A stretch of 29,816 nucleotides of DNA from Candidatus Microgenomates bacterium (GCA_015486555.1 WFRL01000021.1:1-29816), one strand, 5' to 3'. Shown: positions 15,175-23,569, counted from the stretch's first letter. The notes: generated from the letters alone by a model not told the origin. Numbers and translations: made by a program.

Positions 15175-16707
15175 TTATTTTTCCTCAGCTAGAATCAACT
15201 TAAATTCTTCCCTCGCTTTTTCAAGTAACTTCACCGTTTCATCCGTCAATTTTTGATTTTTAAGAATTGTCTTGATTATTGATTTTTTATTCACTTTAAC
15301 CCAATCCAACCATTGGCGGCTTTTCTCCTTTACTTTCTCTATCGCTATCTCATTAAAGACCCCATTAGTAACTCCCCAGATAATAATCACTTGATCAATT
15401 ACATCTTTTGGTTCGGACCAATGTTGTTTTAAGGCTTCAGTTAAACGTTTCCCTTGATCAATAATTTTTTTAGTCTCCTCATCCAGATCGGAACTAAATT
15501 GAGCAAAGGCCTCTAGTTCACGGTATTGAGCTAACCCCAAACGCATCTTGCCAGCTATCTGCTTCATAGCTTTAATCTGAGCTGCCCCTCCCACACGGGA
15601 AACAGAAATGCCCACATTAATAGCTGGCCGAATCCCAGCATTAAAGAGGTCAGTTTCGAGATAAATCTGACCATCAGTAATACTAATAACATTAGTAGGA
15701 ATATAAGCAGATACATCCCCTTCCTGAGTTTCAATAACCGGCAAAGCAGTAATCGAACCCCCCCCATACTTCTCATCCAACCGACAAGCACGTTCCAGCA
15801 ACCGAGAGTGGAGATAAAAAACATCTCCTGGATAAGCCTCCCGTCCTGATGGCCGGCGGAGAAGAAGGGAAAGCTCCCGATAAGCCTTAGCATGTTTTGA
15901 AAGATCATCATAAATTACCAAGACATCCTTTCCTTGAGCCATAAAGTACTCAGCAATAGCTGCCCCTGTATAAGGAGCAATATACTGCATAGTGGCACTT
16001 TCAGAGGCCGAGGCATCAACAATTACTGTTTTATCTAAAACATCATATTTCTTCAAGGTTTCAATAATCCAAGCAATATTAGCTTCTTTCTGGCCAATAG
16101 CCACATAAATATTAATCACATCGGAATCTTTTTGGTTCATCATTGTACTTAAAGCAATAGAAGTTTTTCCAGTAGACCGGTCACCAATAATTAATTCCCG
16201 CTGACCCCGACCAATAGGAATCATAGCATCGATAGCCATAATGCCGGTTTGTAAAGGAACATTGACTGACCTTCGATAGATAACTCCAGGAGCAATCCGT
16301 TCCAGGGGCATTCTTTTTTTCTCAGTTATAGGGGCAAGATTATCTTTCGGCTGAACTAGAGCATTAACCACCCGACCTAAAATATCATCTCCCACCCCAA
16401 CCGACAAAACCTGTCCTGTCCGCCTTACTTCATCACCCTCTTTAAGATGTTGGTACCGTCCAAATATTATTCCTCCTACCTTATCTTCTTCCAGATTAAG
16501 GACCAAAGCATAGGTTTTTTGAGGTAACTCCAAGATTTCTCCCATCAAAGCTTCAGAAAGACCATTCATCCAAACAATTCCATCATATATTTTTTCAACA
16601 TAACCAACATTCTCACTTTGATAAGTAAACTGAATTTCATTAAGTTGAGACTCAAAAACTTTCTTTAGATCGTTAATGTTTAATTTATCTTTTTTATTTG
16701 TTTGCAT
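15175..16707 (-). CDS. atpA: F-type ATP synthase alpha subunit
   Basis: Alpha forms the non-catalytic nucleotide sites of F1 and supplies the arginine finger. The 510-residue protein carries the P-loop GDRSTGKT (residues 175-182; the usual form is GDRQTGKT), the AYREMS-equivalent AYRELSLLLRRPSGREAYPG, and the SVSRVGGAAQ segment with the arginine finger. The N-terminal helix (about residues 10-24), which normally docks onto delta, is present. ATG 16707 has AAGGAG about 8 nt upstream. The 5' end overlaps atpH by 14 nt. Confidence 0.97.
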   Translation of the reverse strand: MQTNKKDKLNINDLKKVFESQLNEIQFTYQSENVGYVEKIYDGIVWMNGLSEALMGEILELPQKTYALVLNLEEDKVGGIIFGRYQHLKEGDEVRRTGQVLSVGVGDDILGRVVNALVQPKDNLAPITEKKRMPLERIAPGVIYRRSVNVPLQTGIMAIDAMIPIGRGQRELIIGDRSTGKTSIALSTMMNQKDSDVINIYVAIGQKEANIAWIIETLKKYDVLDKTVIVDASASESATMQYIAPYTGAAIAEYFMAQGKDVLVIYDDLSKHAKAYRELSLLLRRPSGREAYPGDVFYLHSRLLERACRLDEKYGGGSITALPVIETQEGDVSAYIPTNVISITDGQIYLETDLFNAGIRPAINVGISVSRVGGAAQIKAMKQIAGKMRLGLAQYRELEAFAQFSSDLDEETKKIIDQGKRLTEALKQHWSEPKDVIDQVIIIWGVTNGVFNEIAIEKVKEKSRQWLDWVKVNKKSIIKTILKNQKLTDETVKLLEKAREEFKLILAEEK

Positions 16708-17050
16708 ATCCTAGCTCCTTTTTAATTTTATTGAGTTTATATTTAAGTGATAAATCTAGAATCTTGTCTTGGTGACGAATAAAAACTCCTCCAAGAATTT
16801 GGGGATTAATCTCAAATTTAAACTCCAAACCAGGGAACTCTCTTTCTAGCCATCTTTTAATCCTCACTTTAGTGTTCGGCTCTAATTTCACTGCCGTAAC
16901 TACCTCCACTACATCAGCTGGAAGGCTATTGTAACGACTTTCCAACAACTTAATGAGTTCAGGAAGTTTCTCCACCAACTGATGCTTCTCTAAAAAATCA
17001 TAAACCAAATCAGCCAGCTGGTGGATAGGGGTAGCGTCTCTATTGCTCAT
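16694..17050 (-). CDS. atpH: F-type ATP synthase delta subunit, N-terminally truncated
   Basis: Delta joins the peripheral stalk to the top of the F1 head. The product from ATG 17050 is 118 residues, against about 175-180 for typical delta subunits. The C-terminal half is canonical: VVEVVTAVKLEP (about 49-60), INPQILGGVFIRHQDKILD (about 81-99) and a closing helix. What corresponds to the first four helices of the six-helix N-terminal domain, which binds alpha, is missing; upstream sequence is the atpF coding region in another frame, so no hidden N-terminus is available. An alternative TTG start (17059) adds three residues only. It overlaps atpF by 11 nt and atpA by 14 nt. Confidence 0.88.
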   Translation of the reverse strand: MSNRDATPIHQLADLVYDFLEKHQLVEKLPELIKLLESRYNSLPADVVEVVTAVKLEPNTKVRIKRWLEREFPGLEFKFEINPQILGGVFIRHQDKILDLSLKYKLNKIKKELGYANK

Positions 17051-17543
17051 TAGCGGCAAACCTTATCTTTTCCAGCTTGGATAAAGCACTCTTAATAATT
17101 TTTTCTTGAGTGGTTTTGTCCAGCAAATCACTCAATACCTTTTCACTTACCTTAACTACTAAATCACTTGCTTCCTCCTTAATTTTAGTTCGCTCTTCTT
17201 TCACTTCCTCCAGTAAAAGACGGCGTTGTTTTTCTACCTCTTCCTTTGCTTTTAACTGAGCTTGATGAATAATTTCCTTCGCTTCCTGATTGGCTTCTCG
17301 TTTGGCTTTCTGAATTAGTCCAAGAACCTTTTTCTCGGCTACTGCTAAGCGTTCTTCCTCCATTTTTTTTATTTGCTGCCTAGCTTCCTCATTAGCTTTG
17401 GCTAACTCTAATCCTTCCTTAATTCTCCTATTTCGGTCACTGATAAGTTTCAACAAGGGCTTATAGAGAAATTTATTTAACAACCAAACTAAGATAAGAA
17501 TATTAATAATCTGACCAATAAGCTGAATCCAATTAATTTCCAT
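17040..17543 (-). CDS. atpF: F-type ATP synthase b subunit
   Basis: The b subunit forms the peripheral stator stalk between the membrane and F1. The 167-residue protein has one N-terminal membrane helix (about residues 6-26; INWIQLIGQIINILILVWLL), then a long charged coiled coil (about 35-150) rich in K, E and A with KANEEARQQIKKMEEE-like heptads. Only one b gene is present, so a homodimer is expected. It follows atpE by 11 nt. Confidence 0.95.
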   Translation of the reverse strand: MEINWIQLIGQIINILILVWLLNKFLYKPLLKLISDRNRRIKEGLELAKANEEARQQIKKMEEERLAVAEKKVLGLIQKAKREANQEAKEIIHQAQLKAKEEVEKQRRLLLEEVKEERTKIKEEASDLVVKVSEKVLSDLLDKTTQEKIIKSALSKLEKIRFAANEQ

Positions 17544-17554
17544 CAGTGCCTTTT

Positions 17555-17782
17555 TTAGACAAACTTGATAATTAGAGCTACCACTAAGGCATAGATAGCT
17601 ACAGCCTCAGCAAAAGCAATGGCCAAAATCATATTGCTTTGAATCTTGGAACCAGCGCTGGGATTTCTTCCTACAGCCTCTGCTCCTCGGCTACCAATTA
17701 AACCAATACCAATACCCGGGCCGATTGTTCCTATACCCATGACAATGGCCATCGCTAGAGCTTTAACAGCTTCAGTTTCCAT
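17555..17782 (-). CDS. atpE: F-type ATP synthase c subunit (ring proteolipid)
   Basis: The 75-residue hairpin forms the membrane rotor ring. Two helices (about 8-30 and 49-74) flank the polar loop GRNPSA (38-43). The ion-carrying carboxylate is E59 in AIAFAEAVAIY. The first helix has GPGIGIGLIG where Na+-type rings carry a glutamine (PGxGQG), and no serine or threonine follows E59, so a proton-coupled enzyme is inferred. The Shine-Dalgarno AGGAGG is strong, as expected for the high copy number of c. Confidence 0.96.
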   Translation of the reverse strand: METEAVKALAMAIVMGIGTIGPGIGIGLIGSRGAEAVGRNPSAGSKIQSNMILAIAFAEAVAIYALVVALIIKFV

Positions 17783-17810
17783 TTTAACCTCCTAAAAATT
17801 TATTAACTTA

Positions 17811-18578
17811 CTAATTACTTTCTTCTTCCTGCTCATTATGAGCCATTTGAACAGCTGCATTAAAAAACACCAAACTTAAACTAGAAAAGACAAAAGCTTG
17901 AATAAAACCAACAAAAATTTCTAAACCCAGAAAGGGAACACTAGCTAAGAAAGGAATAAGAGCTCCAACAACTAAAAGAAGAACTTCTCCAGCAAAGATA
18001 TTACCAAACAACCGGAAGGCAAAAGAAATTATTTTAGCAATTTCTGAAATTAGTTCTAAAATGCCAATAAAAAAGTTAAGGGGGTTGGAAAAATTAAAAA
18101 ACTTTGTTAAATACTTTATTCCCCGTTGAGTTAGGCCAAAATATTGGTTTAAGGCTACTGAAAGGAGAGACAAAGCAAGAGTTGTATTAAGATCGGCGTT
18201 AATCCCTCTCAGGAAAGGGACAAACTTAGTTCCATCACCTAAAATGTGCTCTTTAAAACCAATGGTTCCCACCCCAGGAACTAAACCTACCCAGTTACCT
18301 AAAATTATAAAGATAAAAAAAGTCATCACCCAAGGGAAAAATAAGCGGCTATGCTCCCCTGCCATATCCTCAACCATAGAATAATAAAGCTCTACTACCA
18401 GCTCCAAAAAGGATTGGAGAGATTTGGGAATTATTCTGTAACCCTTCTTATACTGCCAAAAGGCAAAGATAATAAGACTGGCACTTAAGAGGAGAGAAAG
18501 AAAAAAGGAGTTAGTGATAGGAAAATTACTTACATAAAAAATTGGCTCAGCATTAATTGATATCTCAACTAAACTCAT
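17811..18578 (-). CDS. atpB: F-type ATP synthase a subunit
   Basis: Subunit a forms the half-channels beside the c ring. The 255-residue, mostly hydrophobic protein has about five to six helices. The essential arginine is R189 in SFAFRLFGNIFAGE, and the last helices contain FVGFIQAFVFSSLSLVF. A conserved N-D-N-type region occurs near 130 (NADLNTTLALSL). It is the first gene of the operon; no atpI precedes it. The upstream 37 nt before the LysM gene contain no strong promoter that I recognise. Confidence 0.95.
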   Translation of the reverse strand: MSLVEISINAEPIFYVSNFPITNSFFLSLLLSASLIIFAFWQYKKGYRIIPKSLQSFLELVVELYYSMVEDMAGEHSRLFFPWVMTFFIFIILGNWVGLVPGVGTIGFKEHILGDGTKFVPFLRGINADLNTTLALSLLSVALNQYFGLTQRGIKYLTKFFNFSNPLNFFIGILELISEIAKIISFAFRLFGNIFAGEVLLLVVGALIPFLASVPFLGLEIFVGFIQAFVFSSLSLVFFNAAVQMAHNEQEEESN

Positions 18579-18615
18579 AATTCATCAGTCAACTAAAAAA
18601 CAAGAGTAGTTTACC

Positions 18616-19245
18616 TTACTTCCTTCTCTTCGTCAACCCTGCTGGCGATAAAACTCTTAGTGGTGGTAGTTTTATTAACAGTCCCTTTTCAATAAGGTTG
18701 GGATTTTTTAAGTGGTTATACTGAGCTACCTTTAGGTACAAGAAGGGGTTTCGGTACTGGTGTTGACAAATAAACCACAGATTATCTCCTGGCTTGACTT
18801 GATAGGTGACCTCCTGTGCTTCATTAATTTGAGAAGGTGTTTCTTCCCCTTTTTGAAGGGAAGGGATAATTAATTTCTGACCTCGGAAAAGCAGATCAGG
18901 GTTAACCAGATGATTAGCCCTAGCAATCTCAACCCATTTATAACCATCACCATATTTTTGAATAGCAATTTTCCAGAGGTAATCTCCCCTTCGAACTACG
19001 TAAATCTCTTTTTGGGGTTTATTTTCTTCAACTGAGGGAGTTGTCTCCACCTGAACTTGAGGAGTCGTCTTTTTTTGTTCTTTCCTCATCCATTTATGCC
19101 ACCCCCACCAGCCAACTATCCCCACTAAGAAAAGAAGAGTCAAACCACCTAAAAAAAGACTTATCCAATCTTCATTTTCCTTTAACCATCCCCTGACTTT
19201 TATTAATATTCCACTCTGAGGTTGAGATTGAGTTCGTTTCTTCAT
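18616..19245 (-). CDS. Membrane-anchored protein with two LysM domains
   Basis: LysM domains bind N-acetylglucosamine-containing glycans such as peptidoglycan. From the chosen start the protein is 209 residues: a basic cytoplasmic tail, one membrane helix (about 27-49, ISLFLGGLTLLFLVGIVGWW), a T/E-rich linker (55-79), LysM 1 (about 82-127; VVRRGDYLWKIA...ANHLVNPDLLFRGQKLIIP) and LysM 2 (about 148-193; YQVKPGDNLWFI...NPNLIEKG). There is no catalytic domain, so a wall-tethering or scaffold role is likely. I chose the ATG at 19245 over the longer frame from 19290, which would overlap polX, because a TATAAT box lies 9 nt upstream. The gene sits between polX and the ATP synthase operon on the same strand. 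Confidence 0.85.
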   Translation of the reverse strand: MKKRTQSQPQSGILIKVRGWLKENEDWISLFLGGLTLLFLVGIVGWWGWHKWMRKEQKKTTPQVQVETTPSVEENKPQKEIYVVRRGDYLWKIAIQKYGDGYKWVEIARANHLVNPDLLFRGQKLIIPSLQKGEETPSQINEAQEVTYQVKPGDNLWFICQHQYRNPFLYLKVAQYNHLKNPNLIEKGLLIKLPPLRVLSPAGLTKRRK

Positions 19246-19254
19246 CTTTCCTGT

Positions 19255-19260
19255 ATTATA
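19255..19260 (-). promoter_or_regulatory. -10 box before the LysM gene
   Basis: A perfect TATAAT (minus strand) ends 9 nt before ATG 19245, within 3 nt of the polX stop codon region. The predicted transcript would have a leader of only a few nucleotides. A weak TTAAAA lies 17 nt upstream as a possible -35. Confidence 0.5.
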
Positions 19261-19262
19261 CA

Positions 19263-21056
19263 CTATATTTCTACCCATTTTAAGAGCCATTCTTCTAATT
19301 GTTGACGGGGAAGGCTATTCAAGACATTTCTCTTCTCTGCCCAACTGCGCCTTGCTATCCAAACTCCGTATTTCATCGAGTCCATTGATCGAGCTGCATG
19401 AGAATCAGTATTAATTACCAAATTAACTCCTGCTTTCAAGGCTGAAAAAGCTACCTCGTCAGAGATATCTAAACGTTCTGGAGTGGAGTTAATTTCTAGG
19501 GCTTTATTGTTTTGACAAACAAACTCAAAAACCACCGGCCAGTTCAACCGATAACCATTTCTTTTATTTAATAATCTTCCCGTTGGATGGGCTAAAAATT
19601 TAGCTTTGGGATGAGATAACCCCCTTATCACTCGTTCAGTCATCTTGGTTATATCTAAAGCAAAGCTAGTATGAACTGAAACCACAAGGAAATCTAATAG
19701 TTTTATCACTTCTTCTTCTAAAGCTAGTTCTCCATTAGGGAGAATATCTACCTCTAATGACTTAAATATCCGAATTCCTGTCTCTTTTTCCGCTTGGGTA
19801 ATCAATTTATTCCTTTCTTCTATTAACTTCCTTTTTACATCCACACTCAAGGTCGGACGAGGGAGATGATCAGTTATAGCTATATACTCATACCCTTTTT
19901 CCTTAGCTCTTTGAGCCAAGGTCAAAATAGAATCACGGCCTAAGTCATAATTAGTTTCTATGTTGAAGCTAGAATGAAGATGCAAGTCCCCCTTAATATC
20001 TTCTAAAGTAACTAAGTGAGGGAGTTTCCCTTTCAAAGCTGCTTCTATTTCTCCTCTATTTTCCCTTAATTCCGGTTCTATCCATTCCATTCCTAGAAAA
20101 TGATAAAAATCTTCTTCTTTAGCAAAGTGGTGAAGTTTTCTATGCCGAGTGTCTTTTATCCCGTGTTCAGAAAGAGAAAAACTTTTCTTAAGAGCATATC
20201 CCCTTAAGGAGATGTTATGGAATTTGGAACCTGTTAAGTACTGGACCAAACTACCCCAATCAGCCGATGGAGCAATAATCACATCTACCCTAAAACCATT
20301 ACTTAAAACAACTCTTCCTTTGTTACCTCCGACTATCTCAAAACTTTCAAAAAAAGGATATCTGGCTAATGAGGTAAAAACCTTCTTAGCTGCTGATGAT
20401 TTGACAGCAATATCAATATCTCCCACTGTTGCCAAACGGCGGCGGAGACTACCTAGAACTACCGCTTCTTCTACTTGTGGTAATTGTTTAAGATATTCGA
20501 TTAACGGTTCAGCTATCTGAAGGGCGTCACTTAAAAGATACCGCTCTTTTTGATGAATTCGCAGGTACTCTTCAGCTAATTTCTTCAAGCGCTGTTCGCT
20601 TTTTTCTCCAAAATGGGGAAGCTTTTCTATCTGATGAGTATCGGCTAGTTTAATTAAATAGGCAAGTATCTTTTGATCACCTTTTTCAGGAAAGTCAAAG
20701 GCTTGAGTTAACTTATAAGCCAGCTTTGGTCCAAATCCTGGCACTTTAATCAAAGCGGCTGCCGCTGGATGAATATTTTTTAAAAGTTGATCAAAGTGTT
20801 TTGACTCTCCCTTAGTGATAAGATCAAGGAGGTGCTGTTTAATATTCGGACCAATATTAGTCACTTTCATCTCCCTATGCTGATGCCAAAGATCCACAAG
20901 AGATACTCCAAGGTGTTCTACCTCATCCGCAGCGTTATTGTAAGCAACAATCTTAAAATAAGGACCCTTATTAATAGTGTAGGCAGCGGCAATAAGACGA
21001 AGAATCCAAGCTATTTTCTGATTGTTTAATTCTTTAGGATTAACTTTTAACTTCAT
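19263..21056 (-). CDS. polX: PolX: family X DNA polymerase with PHP exonuclease domain
   Basis: Bacterial PolX fills short gaps during base-excision repair and carries a metal-dependent 3'-5' exonuclease. The 597-residue protein has the usual layout: an N-terminal 8-kDa-like region (about 1-95; KIVAYNNAADEV), two helix-hairpin-helix motifs (VPGFGPKLAYKL at 105-116 and LPHFGEKSEQRL at 146-157), the polymerase palm with GSLRRR (202-207) and metal ligands D213, D215 and D258 (GFRVDVI), then the PHP domain starting GDLHLHSSF (356-364) with ITDHLPRP and a closing NTDSHA. All metal ligands expected by eye are present. Its start overlaps the stop of the upstream Ig-like gene by 1 nt (TAATG), so translation is probably coupled. 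Confidence 0.95.
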   Translation of the reverse strand: MKLKVNPKELNNQKIAWILRLIAAAYTINKGPYFKIVAYNNAADEVEHLGVSLVDLWHQHREMKVTNIGPNIKQHLLDLITKGESKHFDQLLKNIHPAAAALIKVPGFGPKLAYKLTQAFDFPEKGDQKILAYLIKLADTHQIEKLPHFGEKSEQRLKKLAEEYLRIHQKERYLLSDALQIAEPLIEYLKQLPQVEEAVVLGSLRRRLATVGDIDIAVKSSAAKKVFTSLARYPFFESFEIVGGNKGRVVLSNGFRVDVIIAPSADWGSLVQYLTGSKFHNISLRGYALKKSFSLSEHGIKDTRHRKLHHFAKEEDFYHFLGMEWIEPELRENRGEIEAALKGKLPHLVTLEDIKGDLHLHSSFNIETNYDLGRDSILTLAQRAKEKGYEYIAITDHLPRPTLSVDVKRKLIEERNKLITQAEKETGIRIFKSLEVDILPNGELALEEEVIKLLDFLVVSVHTSFALDITKMTERVIRGLSHPKAKFLAHPTGRLLNKRNGYRLNWPVVFEFVCQNNKALEINSTPERLDISDEVAFSALKAGVNLVINTDSHAARSMDSMKYGVWIARRSWAEKRNVLNSLPRQQLEEWLLKWVEI

Positions 21057-21796
21057 TATCTTACTTCAGCTGTAACTTTAATCTTTTTCTCAGTTGAGTT
21101 GCCTGCTTTATCAACACTCACTGCTTTCAGGGTATTTTCCCCTTTTTGGAGAGGAACCATAACAGTAAAACTACCATCAATATCTACTTTCGCTAGGCGA
21201 TCATTAACTCTTATTTCAACCCCTGCTTCACTTTGTCCTTTTACCTCAGTCACTAACTCTTCGTCAGGGCCAAAACTAAGTTTAGCTCCGTCCTCTGGGG
21301 ATTCAATCACTAAGTCTGGGGGGGTAGTATCAACAACAAAAACAACAGATAATGACAGACTGCTCTCATTTTTCCCTTCCCTTAACTGGGCAGTTAATTT
21401 ATGTTTTCCATCAGCTATCTTTTCTCGAGGAACAAATATAAACTGACCATCTTTACTGCTAACAGTTTCCCCTAGTTTGCTTCCATCCAGAAACAATTCC
21501 ACTATCTTACCTGACATAGCTGTTCCTCTTATCTCAGGTGTAGGTGTATTAACATATTCTGGCAACGCTTGGAGGGTAGGAGGGAGAAGAGCCTCGTTCT
21601 CGACAACCATCACTTTTTCATTTTGATTAACTACGCTGGTTATAAAATCAATCCATCGGGGGAAATACTTTACTCCGTATAAGCCTATTACTGTCAGGAC
21701 AGCTGTAGTTAAAAGGGAATACCAAAACAGTTTTTTTCTCAACTGCTTTTTCTTATAGGCTAAGAGCCTTGAATAACTAGTTCGAGCTTTTCTCAT
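21056..21796 (-). CDS. Membrane-anchored protein with bacterial Ig-like domains
   Basis: The 246-residue protein has a strongly basic N-terminus (about residues 1-22), one membrane helix (about 24-43) and an external part with two Ig-like beta-sandwich repeats (about 84-153 and 156-243). The repeats carry typical phrases: NTPTPEIRGTAMSGKIVELF, then DGQFIFVP; and later GQSEAGVEIRVND, DGSFTVMVPL, then KGENTLKAVSVDKAGN. The phrase VDTTPPDLVIESP links them, as in adhesin and surface-protein repeats. No catalytic domain is seen; a structural or adhesive role is inferred. The ATG is only 8 nt downstream of the tRNA-Asp 3' end with no Shine-Dalgarno, so it is probably expressed from the tRNA transcript. 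It overlaps polX by 1 nt. Confidence 0.8.
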   Translation of the reverse strand: MRKARTSYSRLLAYKKKQLRKKLFWYSLLTTAVLTVIGLYGVKYFPRWIDFITSVVNQNEKVMVVENEALLPPTLQALPEYVNTPTPEIRGTAMSGKIVELFLDGSKLGETVSSKDGQFIFVPREKIADGKHKLTAQLREGKNESSLSLSVVFVVDTTPPDLVIESPEDGAKLSFGPDEELVTEVKGQSEAGVEIRVNDRLAKVDIDGSFTVMVPLQKGENTLKAVSVDKAGNSTEKKIKVTAEVR

Positions 21797-21804
21797 AGAC
21801 TTAG

Positions 21805-21880
21805 CGGGCGCGACCGGATTCGAACCGGCGATCTCTTCCTTGACAGGGAAGTGTGTTTGGCCAGGCTACACCACGCGCCC
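21805..21880 (-). tRNA. tRNA-Asp (GTC)
   Basis: On the minus strand: acceptor GGGCGCG/CGCGCCC, anticodon stem CTTCC/GGAAG with loop CTGTCAA (anticodon GUC), and T arm GCCGG-TTCGAAT-CCGGT. The discriminator is G, as required for aspartate. CCA is not encoded (CTA follows). The downstream Ig-like gene starts 8 nt after the tRNA end. Confidence 0.95.
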
Positions 21881-22070
21881 TTCCTTTTTTAATCTTAATT
21901 TAACACCTAATTCTAGCATAAGACCAGGAGCTACTTTCAATAACATTGGAACTTGGTTATTAGAACTTAGGGCTTGGATATTGGTTTGTAAAGTTAGAAA
22001 GTTCATAAAGTCATAAGTAAACATTATCAGAACTCGGATCTTGGAACTTAGAACTCAGTTTGTTAACGGG

Positions 22071-22203
22071 TTATTCTGAGCCCCAGCGAAGAATCTAGCC
22101 GAAGGCGCATGGGTGTGCTCCCAAGCTTGAGTGCCAACTCCTGCTCCTGCGCTCGCTCCGCTCGCTAGATCCTTCATTTTGTCTTCGACTTCGCTCAGGA
22201 TGA
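22071..22203. repeat. Nested inverted repeat, copy 3
   Basis: Outer arms TTATTCTGAG and CTCAGGATGA, inner arms GAAGAATCTAGC (22088-22099) and GCTAGATCCTTC (22164-22175), with one A-C mismatch. The apical core GGCGCATGGGTGTGCTCCCA, continuing as AGCTTG, matches copies 1 and 2. This copy is the least perfectly paired of the three. Confidence 0.7.
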
Positions 22204-22236
22204 TGAGGGGAGAAGGTACAATCTCCTCTCAGCCTC

Positions 22237-22252
22237 TCCCGACAAGTCGGGA
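22237..22252. repeat. TCCCGAC/GTCGGGA palindrome
   Basis: Two 7-nt arms (TCCCGAC and GTCGGGA) are separated by AA. The palindrome is GC-rich in AT-rich surroundings and is followed by CCCCC and then TAAAAAGG, not a T run, so a terminator role is doubtful. It resembles other short palindromes in the islands, for example at 97-127. Confidence 0.6.
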
Positions 22253-22371
22253 CGACCCCCTAAAAAGGTTTTGGATTTTGATAATTAGGATTTGTTTAGA
22301 ATTTAGTGCTTTTTTCTAACCTAGTTCCTCCAACCTAGCTCCTAGTTCCAATTTAGGTTATTAATCACAAG

Positions 22372-22445
22372 AGCCGTCTGTGGGAGTTGAACCCGCGACC
22401 TCTCCGTTACGAGCGGAGTGCTCTAACCAACTGAGCTAAGACGGC
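22372..22445 (-). tRNA. tRNA-Thr (CGT), overlapping the upstream CDS
   Basis: On the minus strand: acceptor GCCGTCT/AGACGGC, anticodon stem CTCCG/CGGAG, loop CTCGTAA, anticodon CGU. The T arm GCGGG-TTCAACT-CCCAC has one C-A mismatch. The discriminator is U and CCA is not encoded. The first 10 nt are also the last codons of the upstream membrane-protein gene, whose TAG stop is U8-A9-G10 of this tRNA. Confidence 0.9.
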
Positions 22446-23569
22446 TGCCTTTCCATTATACCTGCAATCAAAAAGAAAACCATCAGAGTAAAAGGGTAAA
22501 AAAAACTATTGTGAAAAAACGAGTGAAAAATAAAAAATAAAAGCAGCCAGCGAGAGAAAGAACTCAACTGCTGATAAAAGAGAAATAAAAATACCCCCCA
22601 AAAAATCAAGCCAAGTAGACCGGTAGTAACCAGAATGTTTAGAAATACCGAGGAAAACCATCCTAAACTATGAGTCAGAGGGTTTAAAAAAAGGAACCGA
22701 AGTTTATATAATCCTATATTATTAAAACCTATTCCTAAAAGAGGATGGCGACTAAAAATCTGCCAACCTAAACTATCTTCACTTAACAAACCATAAAGAG
22801 TACTCAATCTCCATATTTTCACTCCTTCCCCTGGCAAAGTAAAGGCCATTATTCCAATTACCAATACAGCCAAACTTATCAGGAGAATTTCTTTTTTAAA
22901 GTTTCTCATTTGCTTTTTAGTCAAGCTAATTAGAAAATAAAAAGCTAAAAGAAGATAAGCGGAACGAGAAAAAGTAAAAAAGAGTAAGAAGAGAAAAAAT
23001 AAAGCCAAAATTTTTTCTTCTAAATTCTTTTTCTTAATATCCCAAAAGGCGAAGAAGAAAAATAAAATCAAGCCATAGAAATTAGGATCAAAAAGGTTGC
23101 CAAACAAACGATAATGATGTGGGTCCCAATTACCGGGATTGTAGAAAGAAATTTTATTAAAGAAAAGATACTGACCAACAGACAAAATTATAAAGGACCA
23201 ACTTAATCCTTTTAACCACTTAACTGAAGGAGGGTGATAAAGAAGATAAAAACCATCTACCCAACAGACAAGCCATCTCAGCCAATATAATAATCCTCCT
23301 AATTGGAAATGAAAAAGCTGCCAGCTATCAATTAAGGTAATTAAAAGAACAACAATAGCCAATATAAAGAAAGTGTCTTTACTCTTTTCTTTTTCCAAGT
23401 TCAACAACCATTTAAGGGCTAAAGGAAAGAGGAAGATTAAAAGAACCTCTAAAAGGTGAAGATGATAAGGCCTTCCTAAAAACAAAGAAGTTTTAAAAGA
23501 GCCTATTTCTCCTAAAAGGAAGGAAAGAGCAAATAAAAACCACCATAACTTCACTATCTTCTCTTTCAT
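22436..23569 (-). CDS. O-antigen ligase/polymerase-like membrane protein (Wzy/WaaL type)
   Basis: The 377-residue protein is strongly hydrophobic with about ten to twelve membrane helices. A family-typical external loop contains SRHPLLGIGFNNIGLYK (about residues 271-288), preceded by FSRSAYLLLAFYFL (about 202-215) and followed by a helix with TTGLLGLIFWGVFLF, as in the Wzy_C (O-antigen ligase) family. Such proteins polymerise or transfer undecaprenyl-linked glycans at the outer face of the cytoplasmic membrane; ligase and polymerase cannot be told apart by sequence. It overlaps the upstream GT2 gene by 4 nt. The stop codon TAG lies inside tRNA-Thr, with a 10-nt shared segment, so the tRNA 5' end must be cut from a message that also encodes this protein, or the tRNA has a promoter inside it. 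Confidence 0.8.
   Translation of the reverse strand: MKEKIVKLWWFLFALSFLLGEIGSFKTSLFLGRPYHLHLLEVLLIFLFPLALKWLLNLEKEKSKDTFFILAIVVLLITLIDSWQLFHFQLGGLLYWLRWLVCWVDGFYLLYHPPSVKWLKGLSWSFIILSVGQYLFFNKISFYNPGNWDPHHYRLFGNLFDPNFYGLILFFFFAFWDIKKKNLEEKILALFFLFLLFFTFSRSAYLLLAFYFLISLTKKQMRNFKKEILLISLAVLVIGIMAFTLPGEGVKIWRLSTLYGLLSEDSLGWQIFSRHPLLGIGFNNIGLYKLRFLFLNPLTHSLGWFSSVFLNILVTTGLLGLIFWGVFLFLFYQQLSSFSRWLLLFFIFHSFFHNSFFYPFTLMVFFLIAGIMERQPS

Larger units (their letters stand above)
21949..22355. repeat. Composite repeat island between tRNA-Asp and tRNA-Thr
   Basis: No credible gene lies between 21881 and 22371. The parts are: five heptads (GAACTTG, GTTATTA, GAACTTA, GGGCTTG, GATATTG; 21949-21983) followed by the GTTTGTAAAG motif (from 21984); four more heptads (GAACTCG, GATCTTG, GAACTTA, GAACTCA; 22030-22057) followed by GTTTGTTAAC; a nested inverted repeat (22071-22203); a short palindrome (22237-22252); and heptads CTAGTTC, CTCCAAC, CTAGCTC, CTAGTTC (22321-22348). 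Order and spacing match the islands at 3338 and 5751. Confidence 0.8.

Noticed and set aside
20149..20520. 123-residue plus-strand frame inside polX
   Set aside because: Antisense to the conserved palm domain of polX, which is intact on the minus strand.
22237..22252. Intrinsic terminator
   Set aside because: The palindrome is followed by CCCCC and a short A run instead of a T tract on either strand.
22131..22319. 62-residue plus-strand reading frame
   Set aside because: It lies within the nested inverted repeat and palindromes, with low-complexity composition and no start signal.
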